A stretch of 64,000 nt of DNA, from contig JAUNHW010000004.1 of NCBI GenBank assembly GCA_030523775.1, positions 99,215-163,214 of the forward strand, given 5' to 3'. Each line of letters opens with the position of its first letter. Within the stretch, counting starts at the first letter, position 1. Positions 26,968 to 35,343 of this stretch are shown here, piece after piece. Origin of the DNA: Akkermansia sp. Its GTDB lineage: Bacteria > Verrucomicrobiota > Verrucomicrobiia > Verrucomicrobiales > Akkermansiaceae. The notes under the pieces are model-generated. The model was not told the DNA's origin. It did not search any database and was given only the letters and a program-made list of their open reading frames with translations. The translations under genes were made by a program, and so were the position numbers.

Positions 26968-27780
26968 TCAATCGGTTTCCTCTGCGGCGTACCCCTTGAG
27001 CGCGGAGGTGATTTCGCGCGAGAGGTCCGCGAGGTCGTGGTTGTTGATGTTGCGCGGGCGCGGCAGGTCCACGGCGAATTCCTCGCGCACGCGGCCGGGG
27101 TGCGGCGAGAACAGGATGACGCGTGTGCCCAGGCACACGGCCTCGCGCACGTTGTGGGTGACGAAGATGATGGTCTTGCGGCGCTTCTGCCAAATCTCCT
27201 GGATATCGCCGTAGAGCTGCTCGCGGGTCATGGCGTCCAGCGCGGAGAACGGCTCGTCCATCAGCAGGATTTTCGGGTTGGGCGCGAGGGAGCGCGCGAG
27301 CGCCACGCGCTGCCGCATGCCGCCGGAAAGCTCGTGGATGTTGGCGTGGGCGAAATTGTCCATCTTCACCAGGTACAGGTAGTACTTGGCCACCTCCAGG
27401 CGCTCCTTGTCGTTCAGGTTGGGCTTCTGCTTGAGCCCGAACATCACATTGCCGATGACATCCAGCCACGGGAAGAGCGCGTGCTCCTGGAACATCATCA
27501 TGCGGTCGCGCCCCGGCCCGGCAATCGGCGCGCCGTCGATGAGCGCGGCCCCCTTGTCCGGCTCCTCCAGCCCGGCGATGATGTTCAGCAGGGTGGACTT
27601 GCCGCAGCCGCTGGGCCCCACGAAGCACACGAACTCGCCCTCGTTGATGTCCAGCGACACGTCCTCCAGCGCAGCGACGGTGCCGCCCTGGGCGTTGTCG
27701 AAATACTTGCAGACGTGCTCCACGCTGAGCTTGGCGGTGGGGTACGCATGGATTTCCTGGTTGATGTTCTCCTGTGTCAT
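26968..27780 (-). CDS. ABC importer ATPase, SsuB/TauB/NrtD family
   Basis: 270 residues from the ATG at 27780. Walker A 'GPSGCGKST', Q loop 'MMFQEHALFPWL', signature 'LSGGMRQRVALARSL', Walker B 'ILLMDEPFSALD' and H loop 'IIFVTHNVREA' are all intact. The ATG overlaps the stop of the binding-protein gene (ATGA, 27777-27780), so the two are translationally coupled. Confidence 0.95.
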   Translation of the reverse strand: MTQENINQEIHAYPTAKLSVEHVCKYFDNAQGGTVAALEDVSLDINEGEFVCFVGPSGCGKSTLLNIIAGLEEPDKGAALIDGAPIAGPGRDRMMMFQEHALFPWLDVIGNVMFGLKQKPNLNDKERLEVAKYYLYLVKMDNFAHANIHELSGGMRQRVALARSLAPNPKILLMDEPFSALDAMTREQLYGDIQEIWQKRRKTIIFVTHNVREAVCLGTRVILFSPHPGRVREEFAVDLPRPRNINNHDLADLSREITSALKGYAAEETD

Positions 27781-28784
27781 GGGCGGGTGTCCTCCTTTTC
27801 CTCCTGCGGTTGGTAAATCAGGTCCTGGATGTCCGGCACGTGGTCCAGCAGGTCGCATGCCTGGGCATCCTTCACAAACTGGCGCAGCCCCGGCAGGTCG
27901 ATGTCGTCCGTGAGCTTCAGGCGCCCCCAGGCGGAAGCCACCAGCTGCGGCTCCATGGGGGCCTGGGTGAGCTCGGTGAGCTCCTCCACCACGCGTTGCT
28001 GCGCCTCCTGCGGGTGCTCCTGTATCCACTGCGTGAGCTCACGCTGCGCGCGGATGATGGCCGCGGCCTCTTGCGGGTGCGCCTTCAGCCAGCCCGTGCG
28101 CGCCGCCAGCACCGTGGTCACCACGTCCGGCTCCTGCACCAGCAGCGCGGCGCCCGCATCCCGCTCCAGGCGGGACACCCACGGCTCCACGGTCCAGCAG
28201 GCGTCAATGTCGCCCTGCTTCATGAGCTGCAGCTGCATGGCGTTGGGCGTGGGGGACACGCGGCAGTCGCCCGCGCCCTCCAGCGTGGTTTTGAGACCGT
28301 TTTTTGCGAGCCAGGCGCGGCAGGAGACGTCCTGCGTGTTGCCGAGCTGCGGGGTGGCGATGTTGCGCCCCTTGAAATCCGCGGGCTGGGAGATGCCCTT
28401 GCCGGGGGCCACCAGCAGGGCGGAGCCGCCGTTCACCGCGCCGCAGAGCAGGCGCAGCGCGCGGCCGTTGGAAACCGCGTAGGCGTTGATGGCGGGGCTG
28501 GGGCCCACATAGGTCAAATCCGCGGTCTTGCCGAACAGGGCCTCCATGGCCGTGGGCCCGGCGTTGTACGTGTACCATTCGAAGGTATATCCCGGCAGGT
28601 AGCGCTCGAACCAGCCCTCCCCGTGGCGGCTCATGTTGCGTGCCACCAGCGCCTGCACATGCGTCACGTTCGGGAAGCAGCCCATGCGCACCACGCGGCT
28701 TTCCGTGTCCTCGCGGCTGCACGCCGTGGCCAGCAGCGCCACCGCTGCCAATACCATCACCAGGGCTGTCCATTGCCATCTCAC
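27777..28784 (-). CDS. ABC importer substrate-binding lipoprotein, SsuA/TauA/ThiY-like
   Basis: 335 residues from a GTG at 28784. The start is set by a promoter, TTGCCT (28822-28817), 17 bases, TATTCT (28799-28794), nine bases upstream; the ATGs further up would lie in the promoter. It gives a lipoprotein signal 'VRWQWTALVMVLAAVALLAT' with lipobox L-A-T-A-C. The mature part has 'NVTHVQALVARN', 'TYVGPSPAINAYAVSNGRAL' and 'GDIDACWTVEPWVSRLERDA', as in the NMT1/SsuA-type periplasmic binding proteins. Substrate (sulfonate, nitrate, pyrimidine or other) cannot be told. First gene of a four-gene operon ending in a flavin oxidase. Confidence 0.9.
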   Translation of the reverse strand: MRWQWTALVMVLAAVALLATACSREDTESRVVRMGCFPNVTHVQALVARNMSRHGEGWFERYLPGYTFEWYTYNAGPTAMEALFGKTADLTYVGPSPAINAYAVSNGRALRLLCGAVNGGSALLVAPGKGISQPADFKGRNIATPQLGNTQDVSCRAWLAKNGLKTTLEGAGDCRVSPTPNAMQLQLMKQGDIDACWTVEPWVSRLERDAGAALLVQEPDVVTTVLAARTGWLKAHPQEAAAIIRAQRELTQWIQEHPQEAQQRVVEELTELTQAPMEPQLVASAWGRLKLTDDIDLPGLRQFVKDAQACDLLDHVPDIQDLIYQPQEEKEDTRP

Positions 28785-28921
28785 GGGAAGCCCAGAATAC
28801 CAGACCCCACCGCGAAAGGCAAGGTGATATCGCTTCATGCGTACCCAACCCACCGTCATGAAAAGCACCCTGCGATTTGTTCGTTGGGGGCATCGTGATG
28901 GTACGCGCGCGGGGCGCGCGC

Positions 28922-29019
28922 TAACTTTGCAAATAGTACATAGTACATAGCCCGCCTCGGCGAAGCCTTGGCGGAGACGGGTACATAGTAAATCACATGG
29001 CGGGGTGGCAACACGCTCC
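28922..29019. repeat. 98-base dispersed repeat, copy 1
   Basis: Nearly identical to 33239-33336 in the same orientation (about four differences). It contains AGTACATAGTACATAG, an imperfect CCCGCC/GGCGG hairpin and GTACATAGTAAAT. It lies between the ABC operon promoter and the tRNA-Ser terminator. Confidence 0.9.
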
Positions 29020-29022
29020 TGC

Positions 29023-29059
29023 AAAAAAAAGCCCCCGGTGCCATGTGGCAGCGGGGGCT
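29023..29059 (-). terminator. tRNA-Ser terminator
   Basis: Minus-strand hairpin AGCCCCCG/CGGGGGCT (29059-29030) followed by eight T (29030-29023). Confidence 0.85.
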
Positions 29060-29065
29060 TTCCTA

Positions 29066-29153
29066 CGGACAGGGAGGGATTCGAACCCTCGGTACGCTTT
29101 TGGCGCACACACGATTTCCAATCGTGCTCATTCGACCTCTCTGACACCTGTCC
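29066..29153 (-). tRNA. tRNA-Ser (anticodon GGA)
   Basis: 88 bases with a long variable arm, as expected for tRNA-Ser. Acceptor GGACAGG/CCTGTCC, anticodon arm CACGA-TTGGAAA-TCGTG giving GGA, T loop TTCGAAT, discriminator G. CCA is not encoded. Confidence 0.96.
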
Positions 29154-29291
29154 AATGAAGTCGGGGCGGAATATACGCCATGCAGGGGGAAATGGCAAGC
29201 ACAATTTTTGGACGCGGCAAAGAAAATGTGGCGGCTGTGCGAAAAAAGGCGCGCCCGGAGCGGGCGCGCCTTCATAAAACAGTACCCAATC

Positions 29292-30323
29292 CTACTTGGC
29301 CCAGGTGAGGATGACCTTGCCGGACTTGCCGGAGTTCATGGCATCGAAACCGTCCTTGAAGTCGGTGTAGTCCATGCGGTGTGTGATGATGGGGGAGACA
29401 TCCAGGCCGGAGCGGATCATGGCGTCCATCTTCTGCCAGGTGGAGAACATCTCACGCCCGTAGATGCCCTTCATCTTGAGACCCTTCCAGACGAAGGTGT
29501 TCCAGTCGATTCCGGAGCCGCCGGGCTGGATGCCGAGCAGAGAGATGCGGCCGCCGTACATGGAGTGCTTGATGACATCCTGCAGGCAGGAGGGTGCGCC
29601 GCTCATCTCCAGGCACACGCCGTAGCCCTCGTCGATGCCGAGGTCCTTCTTGGCCTGGTCGATGGAGTCGCCGTCCTTGACGTTGACGGTGCGGTCCGCG
29701 CCCATCTTCTTGGCGAGACCGAGGCGGAAATCGGAGATGTCCGTGACGGTGACGCTCTTGGCACCGGCCTTCTTGCAGACGGCGGTGGCCATGGAGCCGA
29801 TGAGGCCCGCGCCGGTGATGAGCACGTCCTCACCCACGAGGTCCCAGGAGAGGGCGGTGTGGGTGGCGTTGCCGAGGGGGTCCAGGATGGAGGCAATCTC
29901 CATGGACATGTCCGGGTGAATGGGCACCACGTTGTTCTGGGGGATGGAAAGGTACTCCGCAAAGGCGCCGGGGCGGTTCACGCCCACGCCCTGGGTGTTG
30001 GGGCAGAGGTGGTACATGCCGCGGCGGCAGTTGTGGCAGTGGCCGCAGACGATGTGGCCCTCTCCGGAGACGACCTGTCCGGGCTTGTAGGCGGTGACGG
30101 CGGCGCCCACCTTCTCGATGATGCCGCAGTACTCGTGGCCCACGTGCATGCCCACGGGGATGGTCTGCTGGGCCCAGGGGTCCCAGTTCCAGATGTGCAT
30201 ATCCGTGCCGCAAATGGCGGTCTTGTAAATCTTGATGAGAACATCATTAGGTCCGACTTCGGGCATGGGTACGTCCAGGAGTTCGAGCCCCTTGTCAGCC
30301 TTTGTTTTGACGAGAGCCTTCAT
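29292..30323 (-). CDS. tdh: L-threonine 3-dehydrogenase
   Basis: 343 residues, the E. coli Tdh length. It oxidises L-threonine to 2-amino-3-oxobutanoate with NAD. Zinc alcohol dehydrogenase fold: catalytic zinc ligands in '[15 protein letters not shown]' and 'GHEY', structural zinc Cys cluster '[15 protein letters not shown]', '[14 protein letters not shown]', Rossmann '[12 protein letters not shown]', and 'EMSGAP' and 'KGIYGREMF', the last two typical of Tdh. The usual partner kbl is not in the window. Start at 30323 (MKAL); the longer frame covers the intergenic region. Confidence 0.95.
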   Translation of the reverse strand: MKALVKTKADKGLELLDVPMPEVGPNDVLIKIYKTAICGTDMHIWNWDPWAQQTIPVGMHVGHEYCGIIEKVGAAVTAYKPGQVVSGEGHIVCGHCHNCRRGMYHLCPNTQGVGVNRPGAFAEYLSIPQNNVVPIHPDMSMEIASILDPLGNATHTALSWDLVGEDVLITGAGLIGSMATAVCKKAGAKSVTVTDISDFRLGLAKKMGADRTVNVKDGDSIDQAKKDLGIDEGYGVCLEMSGAPSCLQDVIKHSMYGGRISLLGIQPGGSGIDWNTFVWKGLKMKGIYGREMFSTWQKMDAMIRSGLDVSPIITHRMDYTDFKDGFDAMNSGKSGKVILTWAK

Positions 30324-30447
30324 ATGGGAACTAGTATACGCCCCCGGGAGGGAAAGGCAAGGGAAATGTGCCGCCCGCCCCGCCCGATTCCCGTGAACGC
30401 ATTTGCGGCTTGAAAAGAGCGGGGAATCTTGGTTCAATGGGTGGGTT

Positions 30448-30903
30448 ATGGCTACCATTTACGAAGAAATCACGGAACAGATGAAAACCGCCATGCGCGG
30501 GAAGGACGCCGTGGCGCTCGGCGCGCTGCGCGGGCTGAAGACCGCCCTGCAGAATGCGCAGATTGCCAAGGGCAACGTGCACGACGAGCTGCCCGCGGAG
30601 GAGGTGATGACCGTTATCCGCAAGCAGATCAAGCAGCGTGAGGATTCCATTGCCATGTTCGAGCAGGCCGGCCGCGCGGATGCCGCCGACAAGGAGAAGG
30701 CGGAGATTGCCGTGCTGGCCGCGTTCCTGCCCAAGGAGATGGAGGAGGCGGAAATCCTGCCCATCCTGGAGGCGGTCATGGCGGAGCTGGGAGCCACCAC
30801 CAAGAAGGATATGGGCCGCGTGATGAAGGAGATGCAGGCACGCACGGAGGGCCGCGCCCCCGGCAAGGTGCTCTCCAAGCTCGTGGGTGCCAGGCTTTCC
30901 TGA
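30448..30903 (+). CDS. GatB/YqeY domain protein
   Basis: 151 residues. The helical YqeY domain is complete: '[20 protein letters not shown]', '[20 protein letters not shown]', '[11 protein letters not shown]' and '[12 protein letters not shown]'. The domain also ends the GatB subunit of tRNA amidotransferase; free forms are thought to act in tRNA-related processes but are not well defined. TTGAAA (30410-30415), 17 bases, TTCAAT (30433-30438) ends 9 bases before the ATG, so the leader is two or three bases at most. It heads a four-gene run with ispD. Confidence 0.92.
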   Translation: MATIYEEITEQMKTAMRGKDAVALGALRGLKTALQNAQIAKGNVHDELPAEEVMTVIRKQIKQREDSIAMFEQAGRADAADKEKAEIAVLAAFLPKEMEEAEILPILEAVMAELGATTKKDMGRVMKEMQARTEGRAPGKVLSKLVGARLS

Positions 30904-30912
30904 TATGCCGCC

Positions 30913-31581
30913 ATGTTTTGCGCCGTTATCGTAGCCGCCGGAAGCGGACGCCGCGCCGGGTTCGACAAGCTGGCCGCCCTGCTGGACGGCGTGCCTGTGC
31001 TGCGCCGCAGCGTGGATGCCTTTGTGGCCGCGGGCTGTGATGCCGTGGTGGTGGTGTGCCCGCCGGAGCGGTGGGAGTCCACCGGGCTGGCATCTGCAAG
31101 CTTCCCCGTTCCCGTGACCCGCGTGGATGGCGGGGCGGAGCGCCAGGATTCCGTGGCGGCGGGCTTGCAGGCCCTGCCGCCGCAAACGCAGCTGGTGGCC
31201 GTGCACGACGGCGCGCGCCCGCTCATCACCGCAGAGGGCATCCGCCGCTGTGCGGAGGCCGCGCGGGAATGCGGCGCCGCCGCTTGCGCGCACCCCGTGG
31301 TGGACACGCTCAAGCGGGCGGACGAGCATGATTGCTCCCTGCCGGAGGCGGTGAGCCGCGAGCACCTGTGGGGCATGGAGACGCCGCAGGTTTTCAGGCT
31401 CACCCTGCTGCAGGAGGCCTACCGCACCGTGCGCGAGCGCGGGCTGGCGGTTACGGATGAGGTCTCCGCCGTGGAGGCCGCGGGCGTGCAGACGCGCCTG
31501 GTGCAGGTGGGGCCGAATATGAAAATCACCATGCCCGGTGATTTGGAGCTTGCGGAATTAATCTGGAAGCACCGCCCGTAA
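30913..31581 (+). CDS. ispD: 2-C-methyl-D-erythritol 4-phosphate cytidylyltransferase
   Basis: 222 residues. It joins CTP and MEP in the non-mevalonate isoprenoid pathway. The nucleotide loop 'VIVAAGSGRRAGFDKLAALL', 'VHDGARPLI' and 'TDEVSAVEAAG' are diagnostic. It begins 10 bases after the YqeY-like gene, and its TAA overlaps the ATG of the next gene. ispF is not nearby. Confidence 0.95.
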   Translation: MFCAVIVAAGSGRRAGFDKLAALLDGVPVLRRSVDAFVAAGCDAVVVVCPPERWESTGLASASFPVPVTRVDGGAERQDSVAAGLQALPPQTQLVAVHDGARPLITAEGIRRCAEAARECGAAACAHPVVDTLKRADEHDCSLPEAVSREHLWGMETPQVFRLTLLQEAYRTVRERGLAVTDEVSAVEAAGVQTRLVQVGPNMKITMPGDLELAELIWKHRP

Positions 31582-32339
31582 TGCCCGCCGCACCGCACAC
31601 GGAGCCACGCCCCGCGTGGGTTGTGGGCACAGGTTTTCTGGGAGCCGCGCTGCTGCGCGAGCTGCCGCATGCCATAGGCATAGACTGCGCCGCTCCCGCA
31701 GATGTTCGCGGAGATGCGGCGGATGCCGCCGTTCTGGCGCGGGCGGCGCAAACGCTTGCCCCGCAGCTGGTGTTTTGCTGCACCGCCACGCATGGCGGGG
31801 ATGCCGCCGCCTACCGCCACGCATACGCGGATGTGGTTTCCGCGCTGCCGCCGGGTGCGCGCGTGGTGTTCTGCTCATCCACCTCTGTGGAGCACGCGGA
31901 CGGTGAGCGCCAGCGGATTCTGCGCGCGGCGGAGGATGCCGTGCTGGCGCGCGGCGGCGTGGTGGCGCGTTTGGCCCCGCTGTACGGGCCGGGCCGCTGC
32001 GAGCTGCTGCGCCGCCACCTGGCCGGCGAACCCAGGCTGGCGGGTGAGGGCGCGCGCGTGCTGAACTACCTTCACGTGCAGGATGCCGTGGATGCCCTGC
32101 TGCTGCTGGCCGCGCGCGGGGAATCCCGCTGCTACACCGTGTGCGGGGAAAGCTTTTCCAAGGCGGAGGCGTACGCCCTGCTGGAACGCCTCACCGGCGT
32201 GCCCGCCGCACATGCAGATACCGCACCCTCCCCCCGCGGCTGCGGTGGCGCGGCTGCGGACACCGCAGCCATCCGTGCGCTCGGATGGCAGCCCGCGCAC
32301 TCCTTTGCGGATTTCGTGACCGATGCCTGCCATGCGTGA
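31581..32339 (+). CDS. NAD(P)-dependent epimerase/dehydratase-like protein
   Basis: 252 residues. An N-terminal Rossmann start 'WVVGTGFLGAALLRELP' and the extended-SDR layout ('VVFCSSTSVEHADG', 'RLAPLYGPGRCELLRR', 'NYLHVQDAVDALLLLA') are clear. The usual catalytic Y-x-x-x-K is not visible, so it may be atypical. The closest pattern is the group of short sugar-nucleotide epimerase-like proteins; the substrate is unknown. Translation is coupled to ispD by TAATG overlap. Confidence 0.75.
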   Translation: MPAAPHTEPRPAWVVGTGFLGAALLRELPHAIGIDCAAPADVRGDAADAAVLARAAQTLAPQLVFCCTATHGGDAAAYRHAYADVVSALPPGARVVFCSSTSVEHADGERQRILRAAEDAVLARGGVVARLAPLYGPGRCELLRRHLAGEPRLAGEGARVLNYLHVQDAVDALLLLAARGESRCYTVCGESFSKAEAYALLERLTGVPAAHADTAPSPRGCGGAAADTAAIRALGWQPAHSFADFVTDACHA

Positions 32340-33129
32340 CGACCTCTACCAGCTCCTGGATGCCCACCCCACCGCCACGCAGGAGGAACTGAAGGCCGCC
32401 TACCGCCGCCAGGCCAAGAAGTACCACCCCGACCACAACGCAGGCAATCCCGCCGCGGAGGAGCGTTTCAAGGACATCGTGGAGGCCTACCGCATTCTGG
32501 GCGACCCCGCGGAGCGCGAGCTCTACGATGCCGAGTGCGAGCGCGACCGCCGGTACGCGGGCGCGCCGGAGCTGGCCGCCATGCGCCGCCATATCCGCGT
32601 TTCCGCGCGCCACGGGCGCGAGCGGCGCGAGAAACGCGGCTCCAACAGGCGGCGCGATGACCGCGAACCCTCCTACGCGCGGCGGCCCCGCCTGTTTTTC
32701 ATCGGCCGCAACCGCAAGGTGAGCCTGTGGCACCTGCTGGCCTTCTATGCCGTTGCCCTGGCGCTGTTCATCCCCGCCGTCACCAAGTCGTGCCGTGTGG
32801 CGGAGCGTGAGCTGGCGCGGGCGGACTCCACCGCGGAATGCTCGCTCGCGCCGGAGGAAATCAAGGCGCGCGCGCTGGATGCCGTGGCAGAGCTGCGCCG
32901 GCGGGCGGAGCAGGGGGACACGGAGGCGCAGGTCAAGCTCGGCCTCGTTCTCTATGCTGGCCTGGGCGGTGTGGATGCCGACCGCGCCGCCGCCCGCGAA
33001 TGGTGGCGCAAGGCCGCGGAAAGCGGCCATCCCAAGGCCGTGGAGTATCTGCAGAAATACACTAGCACCGCACCCCCGCCGGAGTACGACCCCCATGCGG
33101 AGGTTATCCGCGCCGCCCAGCCGGAATGA
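32332..33129 (+). CDS. membrane-anchored J-domain protein with Sel1 repeat
   Basis: 265 residues from the ATG at 32332 (another in-frame ATG is 9 bases earlier). An N-terminal J domain (about 1-65) keeps the H-P-D loop in 'AKKYHPDHNAGN', so it can stimulate an Hsp70. A basic linker (about 85-125, rich in Arg) leads to one membrane helix ('LWHLLAFYAVALALFIPAV'), and then a periplasmic or external Sel1 repeat ('AQVKLGLVLYAGLGGVDADR'). The J domain should face the cytosol. Overlaps the end of the preceding gene by 8 bases. Confidence 0.85.
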   Translation: MRDDLYQLLDAHPTATQEELKAAYRRQAKKYHPDHNAGNPAAEERFKDIVEAYRILGDPAERELYDAECERDRRYAGAPELAAMRRHIRVSARHGRERREKRGSNRRRDDREPSYARRPRLFFIGRNRKVSLWHLLAFYAVALALFIPAVTKSCRVAERELARADSTAECSLAPEEIKARALDAVAELRRRAEQGDTEAQVKLGLVLYAGLGGVDADRAAAREWWRKAAESGHPKAVEYLQKYTSTAPPPEYDPHAEVIRAAQPE

Positions 33130-33238
33130 CCGCGCTGCGCAGCAGTGCGGTTTGCCCCGAAGGGGTGAGGAGCCGAGAGGCGGCTCCGAATCAAGCCCCG
33201 TGGGGCGGTGCCGAAGCAATTTGGGAAATTAGCGCGCC

Positions 33239-33336
33239 TTACTTTGCAAATAGTACATAGTACATAGCCCGCCTCGGCGAAGCCTTGGCGGAGACGGGTA
33301 CATAGTAAATCCCATGGCGGGGCGGCAACACGCTCC
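33239..33336. repeat. 98-base dispersed repeat, copy 2
   Basis: Same element as 28922-29019. It ends one base before the stop codon of the minus-strand gene at 33337. Upstream (33130-33238) lies a run of small hairpins such as GCCCC-GAA-GGGGT and GAGCCG/CGGCTC, and no gene. Confidence 0.9.
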
Positions 33337-33903
33337 CTATGACGCCTTGGGGTGCTTGGTTGCCTTGGCGGGCTTGCGCTTTCTGCGGCGCGCCTTGCGC
33401 TTGGGTTTGCGGGCGCGCATCATCTCGTTCTGGATGAGCATGAGCGCAAACATGGAGGCGCCGTCCACCTTCACGGCGGAGGCCTCCGAAACGGAGCCCG
33501 CCATCTGGATGAGCTTTTGGATGAAGGTGGTGTACTCGTCCTCGTCCAGCGCAATCTCCGCCTCGTCCATGAGGGAGAGGAACTTGGTGAGCGAGCGGTA
33601 GAATGCCAGCCAGTTGCCGCCCGGTCCCACGGGCAGGCTCGCCATCAAGGTGTCCGGCAGGGAGTTGAGCGCCTTTTCCAGCCGCTTGAGCCGGGCCTTG
33701 CGCGCCAGGCTGTTCTCCTGGCTCGCCGCCGCCTCCAACAGGTAGCGCGCATGCGTCTCGAACTCGCCGTAGGCGTGCAGGGTGTCCACGGGAACATGCC
33801 CCGGCTGCGGCGCGGTGCCGCCGCGCGCAGCCGCCTGCTCGAACAGGCGCTCCAGCACCAGCAGCCGCCCCTTCGCCGTCAGCTTTTCCCTTTCAAAAAA
33901 CAT
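33337..33903 (-). CDS. hypothetical helical protein with Lys/Arg-rich tail
   Basis: 188 residues, starting 'MFFEREKLTAKGRLLVLERL'. The body looks all-helical and contains no motif I know. The last 26 residues are extremely basic ('KPKRKARRRKRKPAKATKHP'), like nucleic-acid-binding or histone-H1-like tails. Minus-strand TTGCCT, 17 bases, TAGAAT stands 8 bases before the ATG, giving a leaderless mRNA and fixing the start. The tail suggests binding to DNA, RNA or the ribosome; that is inference only. Confidence 0.6.
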   Translation of the reverse strand: MFFEREKLTAKGRLLVLERLFEQAAARGGTAPQPGHVPVDTLHAYGEFETHARYLLEAAASQENSLARKARLKRLEKALNSLPDTLMASLPVGPGGNWLAFYRSLTKFLSLMDEAEIALDEDEYTTFIQKLIQMAGSVSEASAVKVDGASMFALMLIQNEMMRARKPKRKARRRKRKPAKATKHPKAS

Positions 33904-34043
33904 CTGCCGCCATTCTAGCAACTCCCGCGCCCGTAGGCAACGCCAAATTTGCAGCGCCGGCGGGGCGCATGTGTCCCAATGGTTGAGAAAGGCAAATCTA
34001 CACCGCCGGAGGCGGCGGTAGTTGCGCCCGCCGCCGTTTCCGC

Positions 34044-35201
34044 TCAGAATGAGAACACTGCCTGCACGCCCCACAGGGTCTCGTCGCGGGTGTCGTTGCG
34101 GTAGGCGGGGTTGTGGATGTACTGGAAGTGCGGCTTGAGCTTGAACCAGTCCGTGAGCTGCAGGCAGTAGGTGATTTCCAGCGCCTGCTCGCGCGGGTGG
34201 TCGGTTTTCGGGGCGCCCTTGAACACGCCCCATGCGATGCCCAGGAAATCATCCTCGCGCTCCGGGATGAGATACAGGCGCGCACCCAGGGAGAGGTCGA
34301 AGCAGTTGCAATCCTCCGTTTGCTTCATGGCCGCCCCTGTGCGCAGGAAAAACTCGGCCCGGTCGCAGGGCGCGGCCTCCACGCTGGCGCAGAGGCCGCC
34401 GTTGGTGTCCGCGTGCGTGTGCTTCAGGAACGGGTTGAAGCGCAGGGCGCACGCGCCGTCTGCAAAATCGTGCCTGTACTCGCCCATCAGGGCGTAGCCA
34501 TCGATACTCCGCGAGTGGAACGGGTTGTAGCCGGCCTCGCACCCGCAGCGGGTGAAGGCCAGCGTGGCGGCGTCTTTCCCTGTGAACTGCCATTGCACCA
34601 TGGCGGCCAGGTTGGCCTCCTGGAGCGGCAGCACGGTGCTGTTGGTAAATCCGCTGTTGGTAAAGCTGCAGTAGGTGCAGTTGGCAATGGAGACGGCATC
34701 CAGGTAGTTGGTGAAGTTGAGCATGCCGGCGGTGATGCACACGCGCCTGTGCGCCAGGTACTGCATGATTCCCAGCTCCGGGACGACACCCTTGTGCGGT
34801 CCGCGTGCATCTGCATGCGGGCTGGCCGCGGAGCCGTAGCCATCCGCGAAGTAGCGGGACTCTTTCGCGCTGGAGCGGTCCAGCCCCCACGCACCGTCGA
34901 ACTCCGCCAGCAGCCAGGTGCCGCCGTGGGTGTCGTTGCGCAGGATTCTCTGGTTGGCGAGCACGCGCAGGAACAAGTTGTTGCTGCGGGAACAGGTTTC
35001 TGGCATGGCGCGGTGCGTGTGCCAGAATCCGTATGCGGCATCCACCATCCACAGCGTGCCGTATTGCTCCGCCGCCTTTTTCTTGAAGGCGGGGGCGTTC
35101 TCTGCGGGATTGAGCAGGTTGTTGTCTATCAGGATATCGCCGCCCCATACGGGGGATATGAGAGCAGCAGCCGTTGCTATAATCGCGGTTGTCGTTTTCA
35201 T
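34044..35201 (-). CDS. OprB-like outer-membrane beta-barrel porin
   Basis: 385 residues. Signal peptide 'MKTTTAIIATAAALISPVWG'. The mature part alternates polar and hydrophobic residues in strands and ends in Phe ('WGVQAVFSF'), the usual signal for barrel insertion. 'HPREQALEITYCLQLTDWFK' followed by 'LKPHFQYIHNPAYRND' is typical of the carbohydrate-selective porin OprB family, which generally ends with a 'P.xQYxxxP' strand of this kind. Sugar specificity is unknown. Several Cys residues are unusual for a porin. Not obviously linked to the feo genes downstream on the same strand upstream of it. Confidence 0.75.
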   Translation of the reverse strand: MKTTTAIIATAAALISPVWGGDILIDNNLLNPAENAPAFKKKAAEQYGTLWMVDAAYGFWHTHRAMPETCSRSNNLFLRVLANQRILRNDTHGGTWLLAEFDGAWGLDRSSAKESRYFADGYGSAASPHADARGPHKGVVPELGIMQYLAHRRVCITAGMLNFTNYLDAVSIANCTYCSFTNSGFTNSTVLPLQEANLAAMVQWQFTGKDAATLAFTRCGCEAGYNPFHSRSIDGYALMGEYRHDFADGACALRFNPFLKHTHADTNGGLCASVEAAPCDRAEFFLRTGAAMKQTEDCNCFDLSLGARLYLIPEREDDFLGIAWGVFKGAPKTDHPREQALEITYCLQLTDWFKLKPHFQYIHNPAYRNDTRDETLWGVQAVFSF

Positions 35202-35214
35202 GTCGGGAAAGGTA

Positions 35215-35343
35215 TTATTTCCTCTTTCGGCACTTGGGGCAGTCTCCGCCGCAGCCGCCGCACTTGCCGCCGCCCTTCAGGCTGAAGTACAGCGCAAAGC
35301 CGCCGGCAACGAGCAGCAGGACGATGAGGATGAGGTCATTCAT
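35215..35343 (-). CDS. FeoB-associated Cys-rich membrane protein
   Basis: 42 residues, too short for routine gene calling. One membrane helix ('[20 protein letters not shown]') then '[16 protein letters not shown]', the C-G-G-C-x-x-x-C-x-x-C tail of the small partner encoded next to feoB in many bacteria (FeoC-like/FeoB-associated family). The start overlaps the end of feoB by 8 bases. It probably assists or senses Fe(II) transport. Confidence 0.85.
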   Translation of the reverse strand: MNDLILIVLLLVAGGFALYFSLKGGGKCGGCGGDCPKCRKRK

